A stretch of DNA of 64,000 bases from contig NZ_JAQIIX010000002.1 of NCBI RefSeq assembly GCF_036946495.1, forward strand, positions 4,092,001 to 4,156,000, read 5' to 3'. Both the position numbers and the translations under genes were made by a program. Position 1 is the first letter of the stretch, and each line of letters starts with the position of its first letter. The notes under the pieces are model-generated. The model was not told the DNA's origin. It did no database searches and saw only the letters and a program-made list of their open reading frames with translations. Shown here piece by piece: positions 34,623 to 43,535 of the stretch. This DNA comes from Mycolicibacterium neoaurum. GTDB taxonomy: Bacteria > Actinomycetota > Actinomycetes > Mycobacteriales > Mycobacteriaceae.

Positions 34623-35498
34623 TCAGTCGACCGCGATGGACTTGACCATCACCTTGGTGGCGGGTTCCCCGTCCTGTCCACCACCGGCGACCCCACCCGC
34701 GGCGATCTTGTCCAGGGTGGCCAGTCCGGTCTCGTCGATGGTGCCGAACACGGTGTAACCCGGGGGCAGCTGGGAGTCCTTGTACACCAGGAAGAACTGG
34801 CTGCCGTTGGTGCCCGCGCCGGCGTTGGCCATGGCGAGCGTGCCACGCGGGTACAGCACGGGCTGCTGCAGTGCCGGGTTGTCGGGCTGGTACTGGTTGG
34901 TCGGGTACTCGTTGGCGAACTGGTAGCCCGGCCCGCCGGTCCCTTGCCCGGTCGGGTCGCCGCACTGCAGCACCGAAAGGCTGTCGCTGGTGGTCAGCCG
35001 GTGGCACGGGGTGTCGTTGAAGTAGCCCTGCTGGGCCAGGCTGGCGAAGCTGTTGGTGGTGCAGGGTGCCTGTGCGTTGTTCAGCTCCAGACCGATATTG
35101 CCCTGGTCGGTGGACATGCTGACGCTGACCTGGGTCTCGTCCATCGGGATGGCGCCGGTCCGCGGCGGATTGACCGGCTTGCTGGCCTTCCCGGCCGCCG
35201 GGTACTGGCAGTTCTGGCCGAGTCCGGCCGGGGCGACGAAGGCGGGCAGCTTGCCGTCGGCGGCGGGCTGCGGGGCGTTGGGGTCGACCGTCGTGGTGGT
35301 GGACGCCGAGGCCGTCGTGTCGGAATCCTTGGTGGTGATCACGACCGTGGCCACCACGGCGCCGATGACGACGACCGCGCCCACCGCCGAGGCGACGATG
35401 GTGAGCAGTCGCTGCCGCTTGGCCTGTGCGGCCCGTCGCTCCAGCTGCCGCTCGAGCTTGCGCTTGGCCGCTGCCCTTCGCTGTTCGTTGGTCGGCAC
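34623..35498 (-). CDS. ppiB: membrane-anchored cyclophilin-type peptidyl-prolyl isomerase
   Basis: 291 residues from GTG 35498, chosen because AGGAGG lies 8 bases upstream; the ATG at 35516 would include that site. Basic N-terminus (NEQRRAAAKRKLERQLERR), one membrane helix (LTIVASAVGAVVVIGAVVATVV), a Ser/Thr linker, then the cyclophilin domain with CHRL, LQCGDPTGQG, GTLAMANAGAGTNGSQFFLVYKD and YTVFGTID. Resembles Rv2582. The domain faces outside; QNCQY, APC, TPC and LQC cysteines are conserved with the neighbouring paralog. Confidence 0.93.
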   Translation of the reverse strand: MPTNEQRRAAAKRKLERQLERRAAQAKRQRLLTIVASAVGAVVVIGAVVATVVITTKDSDTTASASTTTTVDPNAPQPAADGKLPAFVAPAGLGQNCQYPAAGKASKPVNPPRTGAIPMDETQVSVSMSTDQGNIGLELNNAQAPCTTNSFASLAQQGYFNDTPCHRLTTSDSLSVLQCGDPTGQGTGGPGYQFANEYPTNQYQPDNPALQQPVLYPRGTLAMANAGAGTNGSQFFLVYKDSQLPPGYTVFGTIDETGLATLDKIAAGGVAGGGQDGEPATKVMVKSIAVD

Positions 35499-35618
35499 CG
35501 CCGCTGTCCTCCTCATTCGCCGAACACGTCGGCAACGAGTGTGCCAGGCGTTTCTGAGTGTCGGCCGTGCGACCCGCGCGAATACCGGTCCGCCGAGTGG
35601 GCATGGGAAACTGACCGG

Positions 35619-36287
35619 GTGCTGATCACCGGATTCCCGACGGGGGTGCTGGCGTGCAACTGCTACGTGTTCGCAGCGCACGCGGGGGCCGATGCCGTCA
35701 TCGTCGACCCCGGCCAGTCGGCGTCGGCGCGGCTGCAGCGCATCCTTGACGAGCATCGGCTCACCCCGGCCGCGGTGCTGCTGACCCACGGCCACATCGA
35801 CCACATGTGGTCGGCACAGAAGGTGGCCGACCGGTACGGCTGCCCGGTGTACATCCATCCCGCCGACCGGGCCATGCTCACCGACCCGGTGCAGGGACTG
35901 ACCAGCGGCGGGTTGTGGGGGACGCTGGGTCGGCTGACGCTGGGCGCGGTGTTCTCCGAGCCCCGCCAGCTCGTCGAACTGCGCACCGACGGGCAGGTGC
36001 TGGACCTAGGCGGCATCCGGGTGAGCGTCGACCACACACCCGGTCACACCCGTGGATCGGTGTGCTTTCGCACCCCCGGTCAGGTGTTCACCGGTGACAC
36101 CCTGTTCCAGGGGTCGGTGGGGCGTACCGACCTGCCCGGTGGCAGCGGCAATTCCCTGATCGACTCGATCATGACCAAACTGATGGTGCTCGACGACGAC
36201 ACCGTGGTACTCCCGGGCCACGGCCCGAGATCCACGATCGGCATCGAACGCCGCACCAACCCATTTCTCGAAGGCCTGGTTCTGTGA
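35619..36287 (+). CDS. metallo-beta-lactamase fold hydrolase (glyoxalase II-like, Rv2581c)
   Basis: 222 residues, GTG 35619; longer frames run back through ppiB and are shadows. Zinc-binding motif THGHIDH near residues 57-63, HTPGHTRGS, GDTLFQGSVGRTD and PGHGPRSTIG complete the metal site set. Family includes hydroxyacylglutathione hydrolases; mycobacteria lack glutathione, so another thioester substrate is likely. The stop overlaps hisS by 4 bases, indicating co-transcription. Confidence 0.9.
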   Translation: MLITGFPTGVLACNCYVFAAHAGADAVIVDPGQSASARLQRILDEHRLTPAAVLLTHGHIDHMWSAQKVADRYGCPVYIHPADRAMLTDPVQGLTSGGLWGTLGRLTLGAVFSEPRQLVELRTDGQVLDLGGIRVSVDHTPGHTRGSVCFRTPGQVFTGDTLFQGSVGRTDLPGGSGNSLIDSIMTKLMVLDDDTVVLPGHGPRSTIGIERRTNPFLEGLVL

Positions 36288-37543
36288 CTGATTTCCGCGC
36301 CCCCAAGGGTGTGCCCGACTACTTCCCGCCCGACTCGGCGGCGTTCGTCGCCGTGCGTGATGGTTTGCTCGGGGCGGCCCGTCGGGCCGGCTACGGCGAT
36401 ATCGAGTTGCCGATCTTCGAGGAGACCGCGTTGTTCGCGCGCGGCGTCGGAGAGTCCACCGATGTGGTGAGCAAGGAGATGTACACCTTCGCCGACCGCG
36501 GTGACAGGTCGGTCACGTTGCGTCCGGAAGGCACCGCAGGGGTGATGCGAGCCGTCATCGAGCACGGTCTGGACCGCGGGGCGCTGCCGGTGAAACTCTG
36601 CTACTCGGGGCCGTTCTTCCGGTACGAGCGTCCGCAGGCGGGCCGGTACCGGCAGCTGCAGCAGGTCGGTGTGGAGGCCATCGGTATCGACGATCCGGCG
36701 CTGGATGCCGAGGTGATCGCCGTTGCCGACGCCGGATTCCGCGCACTGGGTCTGGACGGCTTCCGGCTGGAGATCACCTCCCTCGGTGATGACACCTGCC
36801 GCCCGCAGTACCGGGAGTTGTTGCAGGACTTCCTTTTCAAACTTGATCTCGACGAGGAGACCCGCCAGCGCGCCCGGTTGAACCCGCTGCGGGTGCTCGA
36901 TGACAAGCGACCGCATGTGCGGGAGATGACCGCCGACGCCCCGGTGATGCTCGACCACCTCTCCGATGGGGCAAAGGCGCACTTCGAGACCGTACTGGCC
37001 CACCTGGACGCGCTCGGCGTGCCCTATGTGGTCAATCCGCGGATGGTGCGCGGCTTGGATTACTACACCAAGACCACGTTCGAGTTCGTGCACGACGGGC
37101 TGGGCGCACAGTCCGGTATCGGCGGTGGCGGTCGCTATGACGGCCTCATGAGTCAGCTTGGCGGGCAGGACCTTTCCGGAATCGGCTTCGGACTGGGTGT
37201 GGACCGCACGCTGTTGGCGTTGCGTGCCGAGGGCAAGACGGTCGGTGCCACCAACCGGGTCGACGTGTTCGGGGTCCCGCTGGGTGAGGCGGCCAAGTTG
37301 GAGTTGGCGAAGCTGGCAGCGGCGCTGCGCGCCAACGGTGTCCGGGTGGATCTGGCCTACGGGGACCGCAGTCTCAAGGCGTCCATGAAGGGCGCCGACC
37401 GCTCCGGTGCGCGACTGGCGCTGGTGGCGGGCGACCGTGACATCGAGGCGGGCACGGTCGGAGTGAAGGACCTGTCCAATGGCGAGCAGACTGATATCGC
37501 CGTCGATGCCGTGGTGGCCGAGGTGCTCTCCCGGCTGGGCTGA
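36284..37543 (+). CDS. hisS: histidyl-tRNA synthetase
   Basis: 419 residues; GTG start overlaps the upstream stop by 4 bases. Class II synthetase charging tRNA-His. Shows RAPKGVPDYFPP at the start, motif 2 LRPEGTAGVMRA and CYSGPFFRYERPQAGRYRQ (ends quoted), the HisA-type RGLDYYTKTTFEF, GGGGRYDGL and GIGFGLGVDRTLL (motif 3), then the anticodon domain. Normal length. It converges on the gene at 37545 with one base between the stops. Confidence 0.97.
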   Translation: MTDFRAPKGVPDYFPPDSAAFVAVRDGLLGAARRAGYGDIELPIFEETALFARGVGESTDVVSKEMYTFADRGDRSVTLRPEGTAGVMRAVIEHGLDRGALPVKLCYSGPFFRYERPQAGRYRQLQQVGVEAIGIDDPALDAEVIAVADAGFRALGLDGFRLEITSLGDDTCRPQYRELLQDFLFKLDLDEETRQRARLNPLRVLDDKRPHVREMTADAPVMLDHLSDGAKAHFETVLAHLDALGVPYVVNPRMVRGLDYYTKTTFEFVHDGLGAQSGIGGGGRYDGLMSQLGGQDLSGIGFGLGVDRTLLALRAEGKTVGATNRVDVFGVPLGEAAKLELAKLAAALRANGVRVDLAYGDRSLKASMKGADRSGARLALVAGDRDIEAGTVGVKDLSNGEQTDIAVDAVVAEVLSRLG

Positions 37544-37544
37544 C

Positions 37545-38066
37545 TCACCGGCCGAACACCGCGCTGTTGAGCACCGCGTCGAGGTCACCTAATCCGCCGC
37601 CGAACGGGTTGGCGCGCTTGAGCACATCGGTTCCGTACGGGGTGGTGACCACAAGTTTCGGGGAGCTGGACGTCAGCTGCATGCGGCGGTGGATGCTGAT
37701 TCGGTCCAGCGGAATGAGCAGCCCGGTCACATCGCGGTAGGTGCGCCGGTCGCGGTCGAACACCGCGACCGGGGCGAAGGTGTCCAATGGAGCGCTGCGC
37801 GCGGTCCGAAGTGTGCGCAGGATTGCGTACAGGCCCGCGCCGGTGGCCAGTCCGACTGAGCACATAGCCGCGCCGATGATGCGAGGCACACCGATCGGTG
37901 TGAACAACACCAGTGCGCCGAACCCGCCGAACACCAGTGTGACGATCAGCAGGACGAAGGCGGCGATCTCGGCCGCGCCGTTGCCGCGATCGATGACGAT
38001 GACATCCATGCCGTCCTCGGCCACCACCAGACCGCCGTGCTCGGCGATGATCCGCATCATGGGCAC
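37545..38066 (-). CDS. membrane protein of unknown function, two to three helices
   Basis: 173 residues from the GTG at 38066; ATG at 38060 is equally possible. After a short N-terminal strand (GGLVVAEDGMDVIVIDRGNG) come two long hydrophobic stretches (AAFVLLIVTLVFGGFGALVLF and IGAAMCSVGLATGAGLYAIL), then a polar cytoplasmic or external domain of about 90 residues with RDRRTYRDVTGLLIPLDRIS. No family recognised. It starts 16 bases from the divergent dtd gene. Confidence 0.7.
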   Translation of the reverse strand: MPMMRIIAEHGGLVVAEDGMDVIVIDRGNGAAEIAAFVLLIVTLVFGGFGALVLFTPIGVPRIIGAAMCSVGLATGAGLYAILRTLRTARSAPLDTFAPVAVFDRDRRTYRDVTGLLIPLDRISIHRRMQLTSSSPKLVVTTPYGTDVLKRANPFGGGLGDLDAVLNSAVFGR

Positions 38067-38070
38067 ACTC

Positions 38071-38076
38071 TAGGGT
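38071..38076 (+). promoter_or_regulatory. -10 box of dtd, leaderless spacing
   Basis: TAGGGT lies 6 bases before the dtd ATG at 38083. If used, transcription starts at or beside the start codon. No Shine-Dalgarno-like sequence precedes the ATG beyond the G-run GGTCGGGGG. Confidence 0.45.
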
Positions 38077-38082
38077 CGGGGG

Positions 38083-38520
38083 ATGCGAGTTCTGGTGCAA
38101 CGGGTGAGGTCGGCGCGGGTGACCGTCGAGGGTACGACGGTGGGGGAGATCAACCCCACCGGTCAGGGGTTGCTCGCACTGGTCGGCATCACCCACACCG
38201 ACGATGCGGCGCTGGCCGCGAAGATGGCCGAAAAGCTGTGGCGGTTACGCATTCTCGCTGACGAGGCCGCAGCGGCCGATGTCGACGCGCCGATCCTGGT
38301 GGTCAGCCAGTTCACGCTGTACGCCAACACCGTCAAGGGCCGGCGACCGTCGTGGAACGCGGCCGCGCCGCGTCCGGTGGCCGAACCGCTGATCGACGCC
38401 TTCACCGCCGCGCTGCGCGAGCTGGGCGCCCGTGTCAGCACGGGGGTGTTCGGCGCCGATATGCAGGTCGAGCTGATCAACGACGGTCCGGTGACGGTGC
38501 TGCTGGAACTGGATGCGTGA
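38083..38520 (+). CDS. dtd: D-aminoacyl-tRNA deacylase
   Basis: 145 residues. Hydrolyses D-amino acids wrongly attached to tRNA. MRVLVQRVRSARVTVEG at the start, the SQFTLYA motif (threonine near the active site) and the cross-dimer Gly-cisPro loop NDGPVTV near the C-terminus identify the family. The middle loop (ADEAAAADVDAP) is shorter than in E. coli and fits actinobacterial versions. It lies next to the synthetase gene hisS but is separated by the opposing gene at 37545. Confidence 0.95.
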   Translation: MRVLVQRVRSARVTVEGTTVGEINPTGQGLLALVGITHTDDAALAAKMAEKLWRLRILADEAAAADVDAPILVVSQFTLYANTVKGRRPSWNAAAPRPVAEPLIDAFTAALRELGARVSTGVFGADMQVELINDGPVTVLLELDA

Positions 38521-38535
38521 TCCTGAACGGCAACC

Positions 38536-39228
38536 TCAGATGGCCATCGCCGCGCGCACCTCGGCCTCCGAGGACGACCCGCCGGCGCCGCTGGAGGTGA
38601 CCCGGCCGGACTCGAGGATGTAGTAGCGCTGCGCGGATTCCAGCGCGAAACCGATGTGTTGTTCCACTAGCAGCACCCCGAGGTCACCCCGTTGGGTCAG
38701 CGCGGTGATGGCCTGCTCGATCTCGTGGACGACCGAGGGCTGGATGCCTTCGGTGGGCTCGTCGAGGATCAGGCATTTCGGTGTGGTGATGAGTGCGCGG
38801 GCGATCGCAAGCTGTTGACGCTGGCCGCCGGAGAGCAGCCCGGCGCGACGGCCCAACAGTTCCTTGAGTGCCGGGAACAGGTCCAGTTGTTCGTCGATGA
38901 GTGCCTTGCCGTTCTTACGGCCGTCGGCGACCACCTGCAGATTCTCGGCGGTGGTGAGCTGGCCGAAAGATTGCTGGCCTTGGGGCACATAGGCGATGCC
39001 GCGCGCGACACGGGCGCTCGGGCGCAGCTTGGTGATGTCCTCACCGTCGAACCGCACCGTGCCGGCACTGCATTTGAGCAAGCCGACGGCGGCCCGCAAC
39101 AGCGTCGTCTTGCCTGCGCCGTTGTGTCCCATCACGGCAGCCACACCGTCGGAGGGCACCTCCAGGGACACCCCGTGGATGACCTCCGAGCGGCCGTAAC
39201 CGGTACGGACGTCGACGAGTTCGAGCAT
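38536..39228 (-). CDS. urtE: urea ABC transporter ATP-binding protein UrtE
   Basis: 230 residues, LivF-type ATPase: Walker A GHNGAGKTT, Q-loop YVPQGQQSFGQLT, signature LSGGQRQQLAIARAL, Walker B CLILDEPTEGIQPS and LLVEQHIGFAL. The phrase PTEGIQPSVV is typical of UrtE rather than LivF. It is the last gene of urtABCDE; its ATG overlaps the urtD stop by one base. Ends 15 bases from the convergent dtd stop. Confidence 0.93.
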   Translation of the reverse strand: MLELVDVRTGYGRSEVIHGVSLEVPSDGVAAVMGHNGAGKTTLLRAAVGLLKCSAGTVRFDGEDITKLRPSARVARGIAYVPQGQQSFGQLTTAENLQVVADGRKNGKALIDEQLDLFPALKELLGRRAGLLSGGQRQQLAIARALITTPKCLILDEPTEGIQPSVVHEIEQAITALTQRGDLGVLLVEQHIGFALESAQRYYILESGRVTSSGAGGSSSEAEVRAAMAI

Positions 39229-40061
39229 CAGGATTCCTCTTTCAATTCATCGGGCACGCCCTCGGTGCCTGCCGCCGCGGTGCCCAGATAGACCTCCTGC
39301 ACCTTGGGGTTGGCCTGGACCTCGGCGACCGAACCCTCGGCGATCACCTGGCCCCGGGCCAGCACCGTCACCGAGGTCGCGAACGCCCGCATGAAGTCCA
39401 TATCGTGCTCGACCACGACGACGGTGCGCTCACCGCCGATGCGCCGCAACAGATTGCCGGTCTCCTCGCGCTCCTCGTGGCTCATCCCGGCCACCGGCTC
39501 GTCCAGCAACAGCACCTCGGCGTTCTGCACCAGCAGCATGCCGATCTCCAACCATTGTTTCTGGCCGTGTGCGAGCACCCCGGCCGGCTTGTCCGCCAGC
39601 GCGGTCAATCCCGTTGTCTCCAGGGCTTCTTCGATGGCGGGTAGGACACCCGCACGACGGCGTAGCAGGGTCCACGCCGAGCGACCCGCTCCCGCCGCGA
39701 TATCGAGGTTCTGCAGCACGGTCAGCTGCTCGAAGACCGTCGCGGTCTGGAAGGTGCGGCCCACGCCGTTACGGGCGATCTGGTGGACCTTCTTGCCCAG
39801 CAGTTCCACCCCGGACTTGCTCACCGACCCGGTGGCCGGCACCAGGCCGGTGATCGCATCGATGACGGTCGTCTTGCCGGCGCCATTGGGTCCGATCAGA
39901 AACCGCAGGTCACCCTGGAACAGGGTCAGGTCGACATCGCTGACGGCCTTGAAACCGTCGAAATCGACTGTCAAGCCCCGTACTTCCAGGTACTGGGTGC
40001 CCATGCCGACGTTGCCGCCTGCGGCGGGCTCGGGATGGTCATCGGTCACGGTGATGCTCAT
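39228..40061 (-). CDS. urtD: urea ABC transporter ATP-binding protein UrtD
   Basis: 277 residues. LivG-like ATPase with Walker A GPNGAGKTT, RTFQTATVFEQLTVLQNLD, a degenerate signature AHGQKQWLEIGMLL, Walker B LLLDEPVAGMSHEE and VVVEHDMDFMR. The altered signature and PVAGMS are typical of UrtD. Pairs with UrtE as the ATPase dimer powering the UrtB/UrtC channel. Overlaps urtC by 4 bases. Confidence 0.93.
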   Translation of the reverse strand: MSITVTDDHPEPAAGGNVGMGTQYLEVRGLTVDFDGFKAVSDVDLTLFQGDLRFLIGPNGAGKTTVIDAITGLVPATGSVSKSGVELLGKKVHQIARNGVGRTFQTATVFEQLTVLQNLDIAAGAGRSAWTLLRRRAGVLPAIEEALETTGLTALADKPAGVLAHGQKQWLEIGMLLVQNAEVLLLDEPVAGMSHEEREETGNLLRRIGGERTVVVVEHDMDFMRAFATSVTVLARGQVIAEGSVAEVQANPKVQEVYLGTAAAGTEGVPDELKEES

Positions 40062-41185
40062 GTGCTGGCTCCGGCCTTCTCGGATTCCGGTTCGGGATCG
40101 GGGTCAGGCACCGACACCGGGTCCGGCGCGTTGTCGCCCGGGGTGCCCTTTCTCTTGCGCCGCAGGAACACGGCCAGTCCGGCCAGACCCGCCGGGAAGA
40201 ACCCGACGACCAGGATGAACAGCAGGCCCTGCCCGTAGATCCACCCCGAGGGGTATTGCTCGGAGAACAGGGTCTGCGCCCACGCCACACCGATGGCGCC
40301 GAGCACCGGTCCCAGCAGCGTGGTCCGTCCGCCGATGGCCACCCCGATCAGGAAGGCGATGGAGGGCAGGATGCCCACCTGCGACGGGCTGATGAAGCCC
40401 ACGATGGGCGCGAACAGCGCCCCGGCGATGCTGGCGAACAGCGCGGCGGTCGTGTACGCCACGACCTTGATGTTCGCCGGGTCGTAGCCGAGGAACCGGA
40501 CCCGCTCTTCGCCGTCGCGCACCGCAACCAGCAACTCGCCATAGCGGCTCTGCATCAACTGCCGCACCACGGCGACGACCACCAGCAGGGTGCCCGCCGC
40601 GATGAAGTACAGCATCTGCTTGTTGGCCGGGTCGGCTAGGCGGAAGCCGAAGAATGTCCGGAACCCGTTGAGCCCGTTGGATCCACCGAGGCTCATCTGA
40701 CCGACGAGCAGGATGGCCAACGCAGCCGCAAGGGCCTGGGACAGGATCGCGAAATAGGCTCCCTTGACCCGGCGCTTGAACACGCCCAGTCCGAGCACCG
40801 CGGCGATGGCGGTCGGGATCAGCACGATCGACACCAGGGTCACCACGGGAGAGGCGAACGGCGCCCAGAATCCAGGCAGTTCACGAACGCCCTGGATCTG
40901 CATGAAGTCCGGCACGCTGTTGCCCGCGAACTGGGCATCGGCGATCTTGAGGTGCATCCCCATGATGTAGCCGCCGATGCCGAAGAACACCCCTTGCCCG
41001 AGCACCAGCATGCCGCCACGGCCCCAGGCCAGCCCGATCCCGACGGCCACGATGGCGTAGCACAGGAACTGTCCGAGCAGGCCGAGCCGGAAGGTCGACA
41101 GCGCCGCGGGCGCCACACCGAACAGCAGTACCGCAGCTACACCGAAACCGGCCCATGTCTGCCAGCGTCCAAGGATCGTTCTCAC
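40058..41185 (-). CDS. urtC: urea ABC transporter permease UrtC
   Basis: 375 residues from GTG 41185, with AAGGAG 6 bases upstream and a 4-base overlap with urtB; longer frames start inside urtB. LivM-like permease of about ten helices: GRGGMLVLGQGVFFGIGGYIMGMH and VLPSIAFLIGVAIGGRTTLLGPVLGA-like stretches (ends LPSIAFLIGV, TTLLGPVLG). SGWIYGQGLLFILVVGFFPAG precedes a polar tail rich in Asp/Pro. The LGGSNGLNGF loop fits UrtC. Confidence 0.92.
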   Translation of the reverse strand: MRTILGRWQTWAGFGVAAVLLFGVAPAALSTFRLGLLGQFLCYAIVAVGIGLAWGRGGMLVLGQGVFFGIGGYIMGMHLKIADAQFAGNSVPDFMQIQGVRELPGFWAPFASPVVTLVSIVLIPTAIAAVLGLGVFKRRVKGAYFAILSQALAAALAILLVGQMSLGGSNGLNGFRTFFGFRLADPANKQMLYFIAAGTLLVVVAVVRQLMQSRYGELLVAVRDGEERVRFLGYDPANIKVVAYTTAALFASIAGALFAPIVGFISPSQVGILPSIAFLIGVAIGGRTTLLGPVLGAIGVAWAQTLFSEQYPSGWIYGQGLLFILVVGFFPAGLAGLAVFLRRKRKGTPGDNAPDPVSVPDPDPEPESEKAGAST

Positions 41186-42066
41186 ACCAAACTCCTTGTC
41201 CGGACGGTGAACAGGCCCTGTGGGCGGGCCTGCAGGAAGATCACGATGATGACGAACAGGATCACCTTGGCCAGCGATGCCGTGGTGTTGTACTCGATCA
41301 CCGAGTTCAGGAAGCCGATGCCGAACGCGGCGATCACCGTTCCCTTGATCTGGCCGAGGCCACCGACAACGACCACCAGGAACGCATCGATCAGATAGGC
41401 CTGACCGATCGTCGGACTGGTGGAGCCGATCAGCGTCAGCGCCACACCCGCGACGCCGGCCAGACCCGACCCGATGAAGAAGGTCGTGATATCGGTCTTG
41501 CGTGACGAGATGCCACTGGTCTCGGCGAGATCGCGATTCTGCACCACCGCCCTGATCCGCCGGCCCATCGGGCTGGCCTTGAGCGCGACGGCCAGCGCGG
41601 TGACGCACGCGACGGCCAGCACCAGGATGAAGATGCGGGTCTTGGGCACGACGGCACCGAAGATCTCGAAGCCGCCGGACAACCAGGACGGGGCGATGAC
41701 GTTGACCGCCGGCGCGCCGAAGATGTCACGCGCCAGCTGCTGCAGGACGAGTCCCACGCCGAAGGTCACCAGCAGGGTGTCCAACGGCCGGTGGTACATC
41801 CGCTGGATCAGGGTGACTTCCAGTAGGACACCGAACAATCCGCCGATGACGAAGCCGACGATCAGCGAGATGATCAGCGAAACACCGGCATTGGAGATGA
41901 TCTGCTGCACGACGAATGTCGTGTAACAACCGGCCATGATGAATTCGCCATGCGCCATGTTGATGACGCCCATCTGACCGAACGTGAGGGACAGGCCGAG
42001 TGCAGCCAGCAACAGGATCGAGCCGAGGCTCAATCCTGTTGCCAGCTGTCCGATGAGGACATCCAT
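41182..42066 (-). CDS. urtB: urea ABC transporter permease UrtB
   Basis: 294 residues, LivH-like permease. GLSLTFGQMGVINMAHGEF near residue 30 and the EAA-like GRRIRAVVQNRDLAETSGI loop identify a branched-chain/urea type channel. About eight hydrophobic helices. It starts 7 bases after urtA, and no second transporter is nearby. Translational coupling with urtC through GTGA. Confidence 0.93.
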   Translation of the reverse strand: MDVLIGQLATGLSLGSILLLAALGLSLTFGQMGVINMAHGEFIMAGCYTTFVVQQIISNAGVSLIISLIVGFVIGGLFGVLLEVTLIQRMYHRPLDTLLVTFGVGLVLQQLARDIFGAPAVNVIAPSWLSGGFEIFGAVVPKTRIFILVLAVACVTALAVALKASPMGRRIRAVVQNRDLAETSGISSRKTDITTFFIGSGLAGVAGVALTLIGSTSPTIGQAYLIDAFLVVVVGGLGQIKGTVIAAFGIGFLNSVIEYNTTASLAKVILFVIIVIFLQARPQGLFTVRTRSLV

Positions 42067-42073
42067 ACCGTTA

Positions 42074-43336
42074 TTACCCGGACAGCCCGGCGGCCCACGG
42101 GTAGGACTTCAGGTACGGGTCCGGCTCGATGGGCGCGGGAGATTCCCACACGGTGTAGATCAGGCCGTCGGGCTTGATCTCACCGATGCGGGCGGTCTTG
42201 GTGATGTGGTTGTTCTCACCGTCGATGGTGACCTTGCCTTCGGGGGCATCGAAGCTCACGCCACCGGCGTTGTCCTGAATTGCCTTGACGTCGAACGACC
42301 CTGCCTTCTCGACGGTGTTCTTCCACAGGTGCACCGAGACGTAGGCGGCCTCCATCGGATCGGAGGTGGGCTTGTTCGCGCCGTACGCCTTCTTGTATGC
42401 GGCGACGAACGCATCGTTCACCGGGGTGTCGATGGTCTGGTAGTAGTTCCACGCCGTCAGCTGATCGGTGATGTTCTGCACCCCGATACCGCCGACCTCT
42501 TCCTCGGCGATGGACACCGAGACCACCGGCATCGCCTGCGGGGTAAGTCCGACGTTCTTGTACTCACGGAAGAAGGCGACGTTCGAATCGCCGTTGAGGG
42601 TGTTGAACACCGCATCGGCGTCCGCGGTCCGGACCTTGTTGATGATCGTCGAGAAGTCCGTCGAGCCCAACGGCGTGTAATCCTCGCCCTTGATCTCGAT
42701 GCCGTTGGCCGCGGCGTATGCCTTGATGATGCGGTTGGCAGTCTGGGGGAAGACGTAGTCGCTACCGACCAGGTAGAGCGATTTGGTGCCCTTTTCCTTC
42801 AGATAGTCCAACGCGGGGACGATCTGCTGGTTGGTGGTCGCTCCGGTGTAGAAGATATTGGGGGAGGACTCCAAGCCCTCGTACTGCACCGGGTAGTAGA
42901 GCAGCGAGTTGTTGTCTTCGAACACCGGCAGCATGGCCTTGCGGCTCGAGGACGTCCACCCACCGAAGACGGCCGCCACGCAGTCACTGTTGATCAACTT
43001 CTGCGCCTTCTCGGCGAACACCGTCGGTTCCGAGGCGCCGTCCTCGCCCACCAGCTGGATCTGCTTACCGAGAACGCCACCGGCGGCGTTGATCTCGTCG
43101 ACGGCCAGTTTGATGGAATCACGCACGGTGACCTCGGAGATGGCCATGGTGCCCGACAGCGAGTTCAGCGAGCCGACCTTGATGGTGTCACCGGAGGTGT
43201 CCACGCAGGATGCTGCGGCACTGCCACCCTCGTCGGTGGCCTTGCTACCACAGGCCGAGAGCAGCATCGAGGCGGTGACCACGACGCTTCCCGCTAACAG
43301 AAATGATCGCTTGGACGACGGTCGGAGGTGTGCCAT
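42074..43336 (-). CDS. urtA: urea ABC transporter substrate-binding lipoprotein UrtA
   Basis: 420 residues from ATG 43336, which has GAAAGG upstream; an ATG 30 bases further upstream lacks one. Lipoprotein signal with basic RPSSKR, hydrophobic core and LLSAC lipobox (cysteine 29). The mature part is a Leu/Ile/Val-type periplasmic-binding protein: KVGSLNSLSGTMAISEV, FGGWTSSSRKAMLPVFE and LLYYPVQYEGLE are typical of UrtA/FmdD, which bind urea or short amides. Heads urtABCDE. No urease genes are within the window, so urea use would depend on genes elsewhere. Confidence 0.93.
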   Translation of the reverse strand: MAHLRPSSKRSFLLAGSVVVTASMLLSACGSKATDEGGSAAASCVDTSGDTIKVGSLNSLSGTMAISEVTVRDSIKLAVDEINAAGGVLGKQIQLVGEDGASEPTVFAEKAQKLINSDCVAAVFGGWTSSSRKAMLPVFEDNNSLLYYPVQYEGLESSPNIFYTGATTNQQIVPALDYLKEKGTKSLYLVGSDYVFPQTANRIIKAYAAANGIEIKGEDYTPLGSTDFSTIINKVRTADADAVFNTLNGDSNVAFFREYKNVGLTPQAMPVVSVSIAEEEVGGIGVQNITDQLTAWNYYQTIDTPVNDAFVAAYKKAYGANKPTSDPMEAAYVSVHLWKNTVEKAGSFDVKAIQDNAGGVSFDAPEGKVTIDGENNHITKTARIGEIKPDGLIYTVWESPAPIEPDPYLKSYPWAAGLSG

Positions 43337-43426
43337 CAACGGCCTTTCGTTCGAGTTCGGCTGCATGAGCGGAACTTTCGGACCCGTGTGGGTGTCGAAT
43401 CGGCACGTTATGGGCGCTACGTTTCT

Positions 43427-43439
43427 GTGAAATTTCTGT
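43427..43439 (-). promoter_or_regulatory. possible GlnR-type site upstream of urtA
   Basis: On the minus strand ACAGAAATTTCAC fits the AC-n9-AC pattern reported for mycobacterial GlnR, which activates nitrogen-scavenging genes. It lies about 90 bases before urtA. CATAAC on the minus strand (43408-43413) could be the -10 box. The pattern is short, so chance is a real alternative. Confidence 0.35.
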
Positions 43440-43535
43440 ATGTGACGAACAAATTAACCTCTTGCTCACACCCTGTTTTCTCGCGTCGGGCCGCGTCTGG
43501 GCGGCTGGTGTAACGATCCGGTAGCGTCCGGCGAT

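Noticed and set aside
43340..43430. Riboswitch in the urtA leader (for example guanidine type)
   Set aside because: No conserved aptamer core could be matched by eye.
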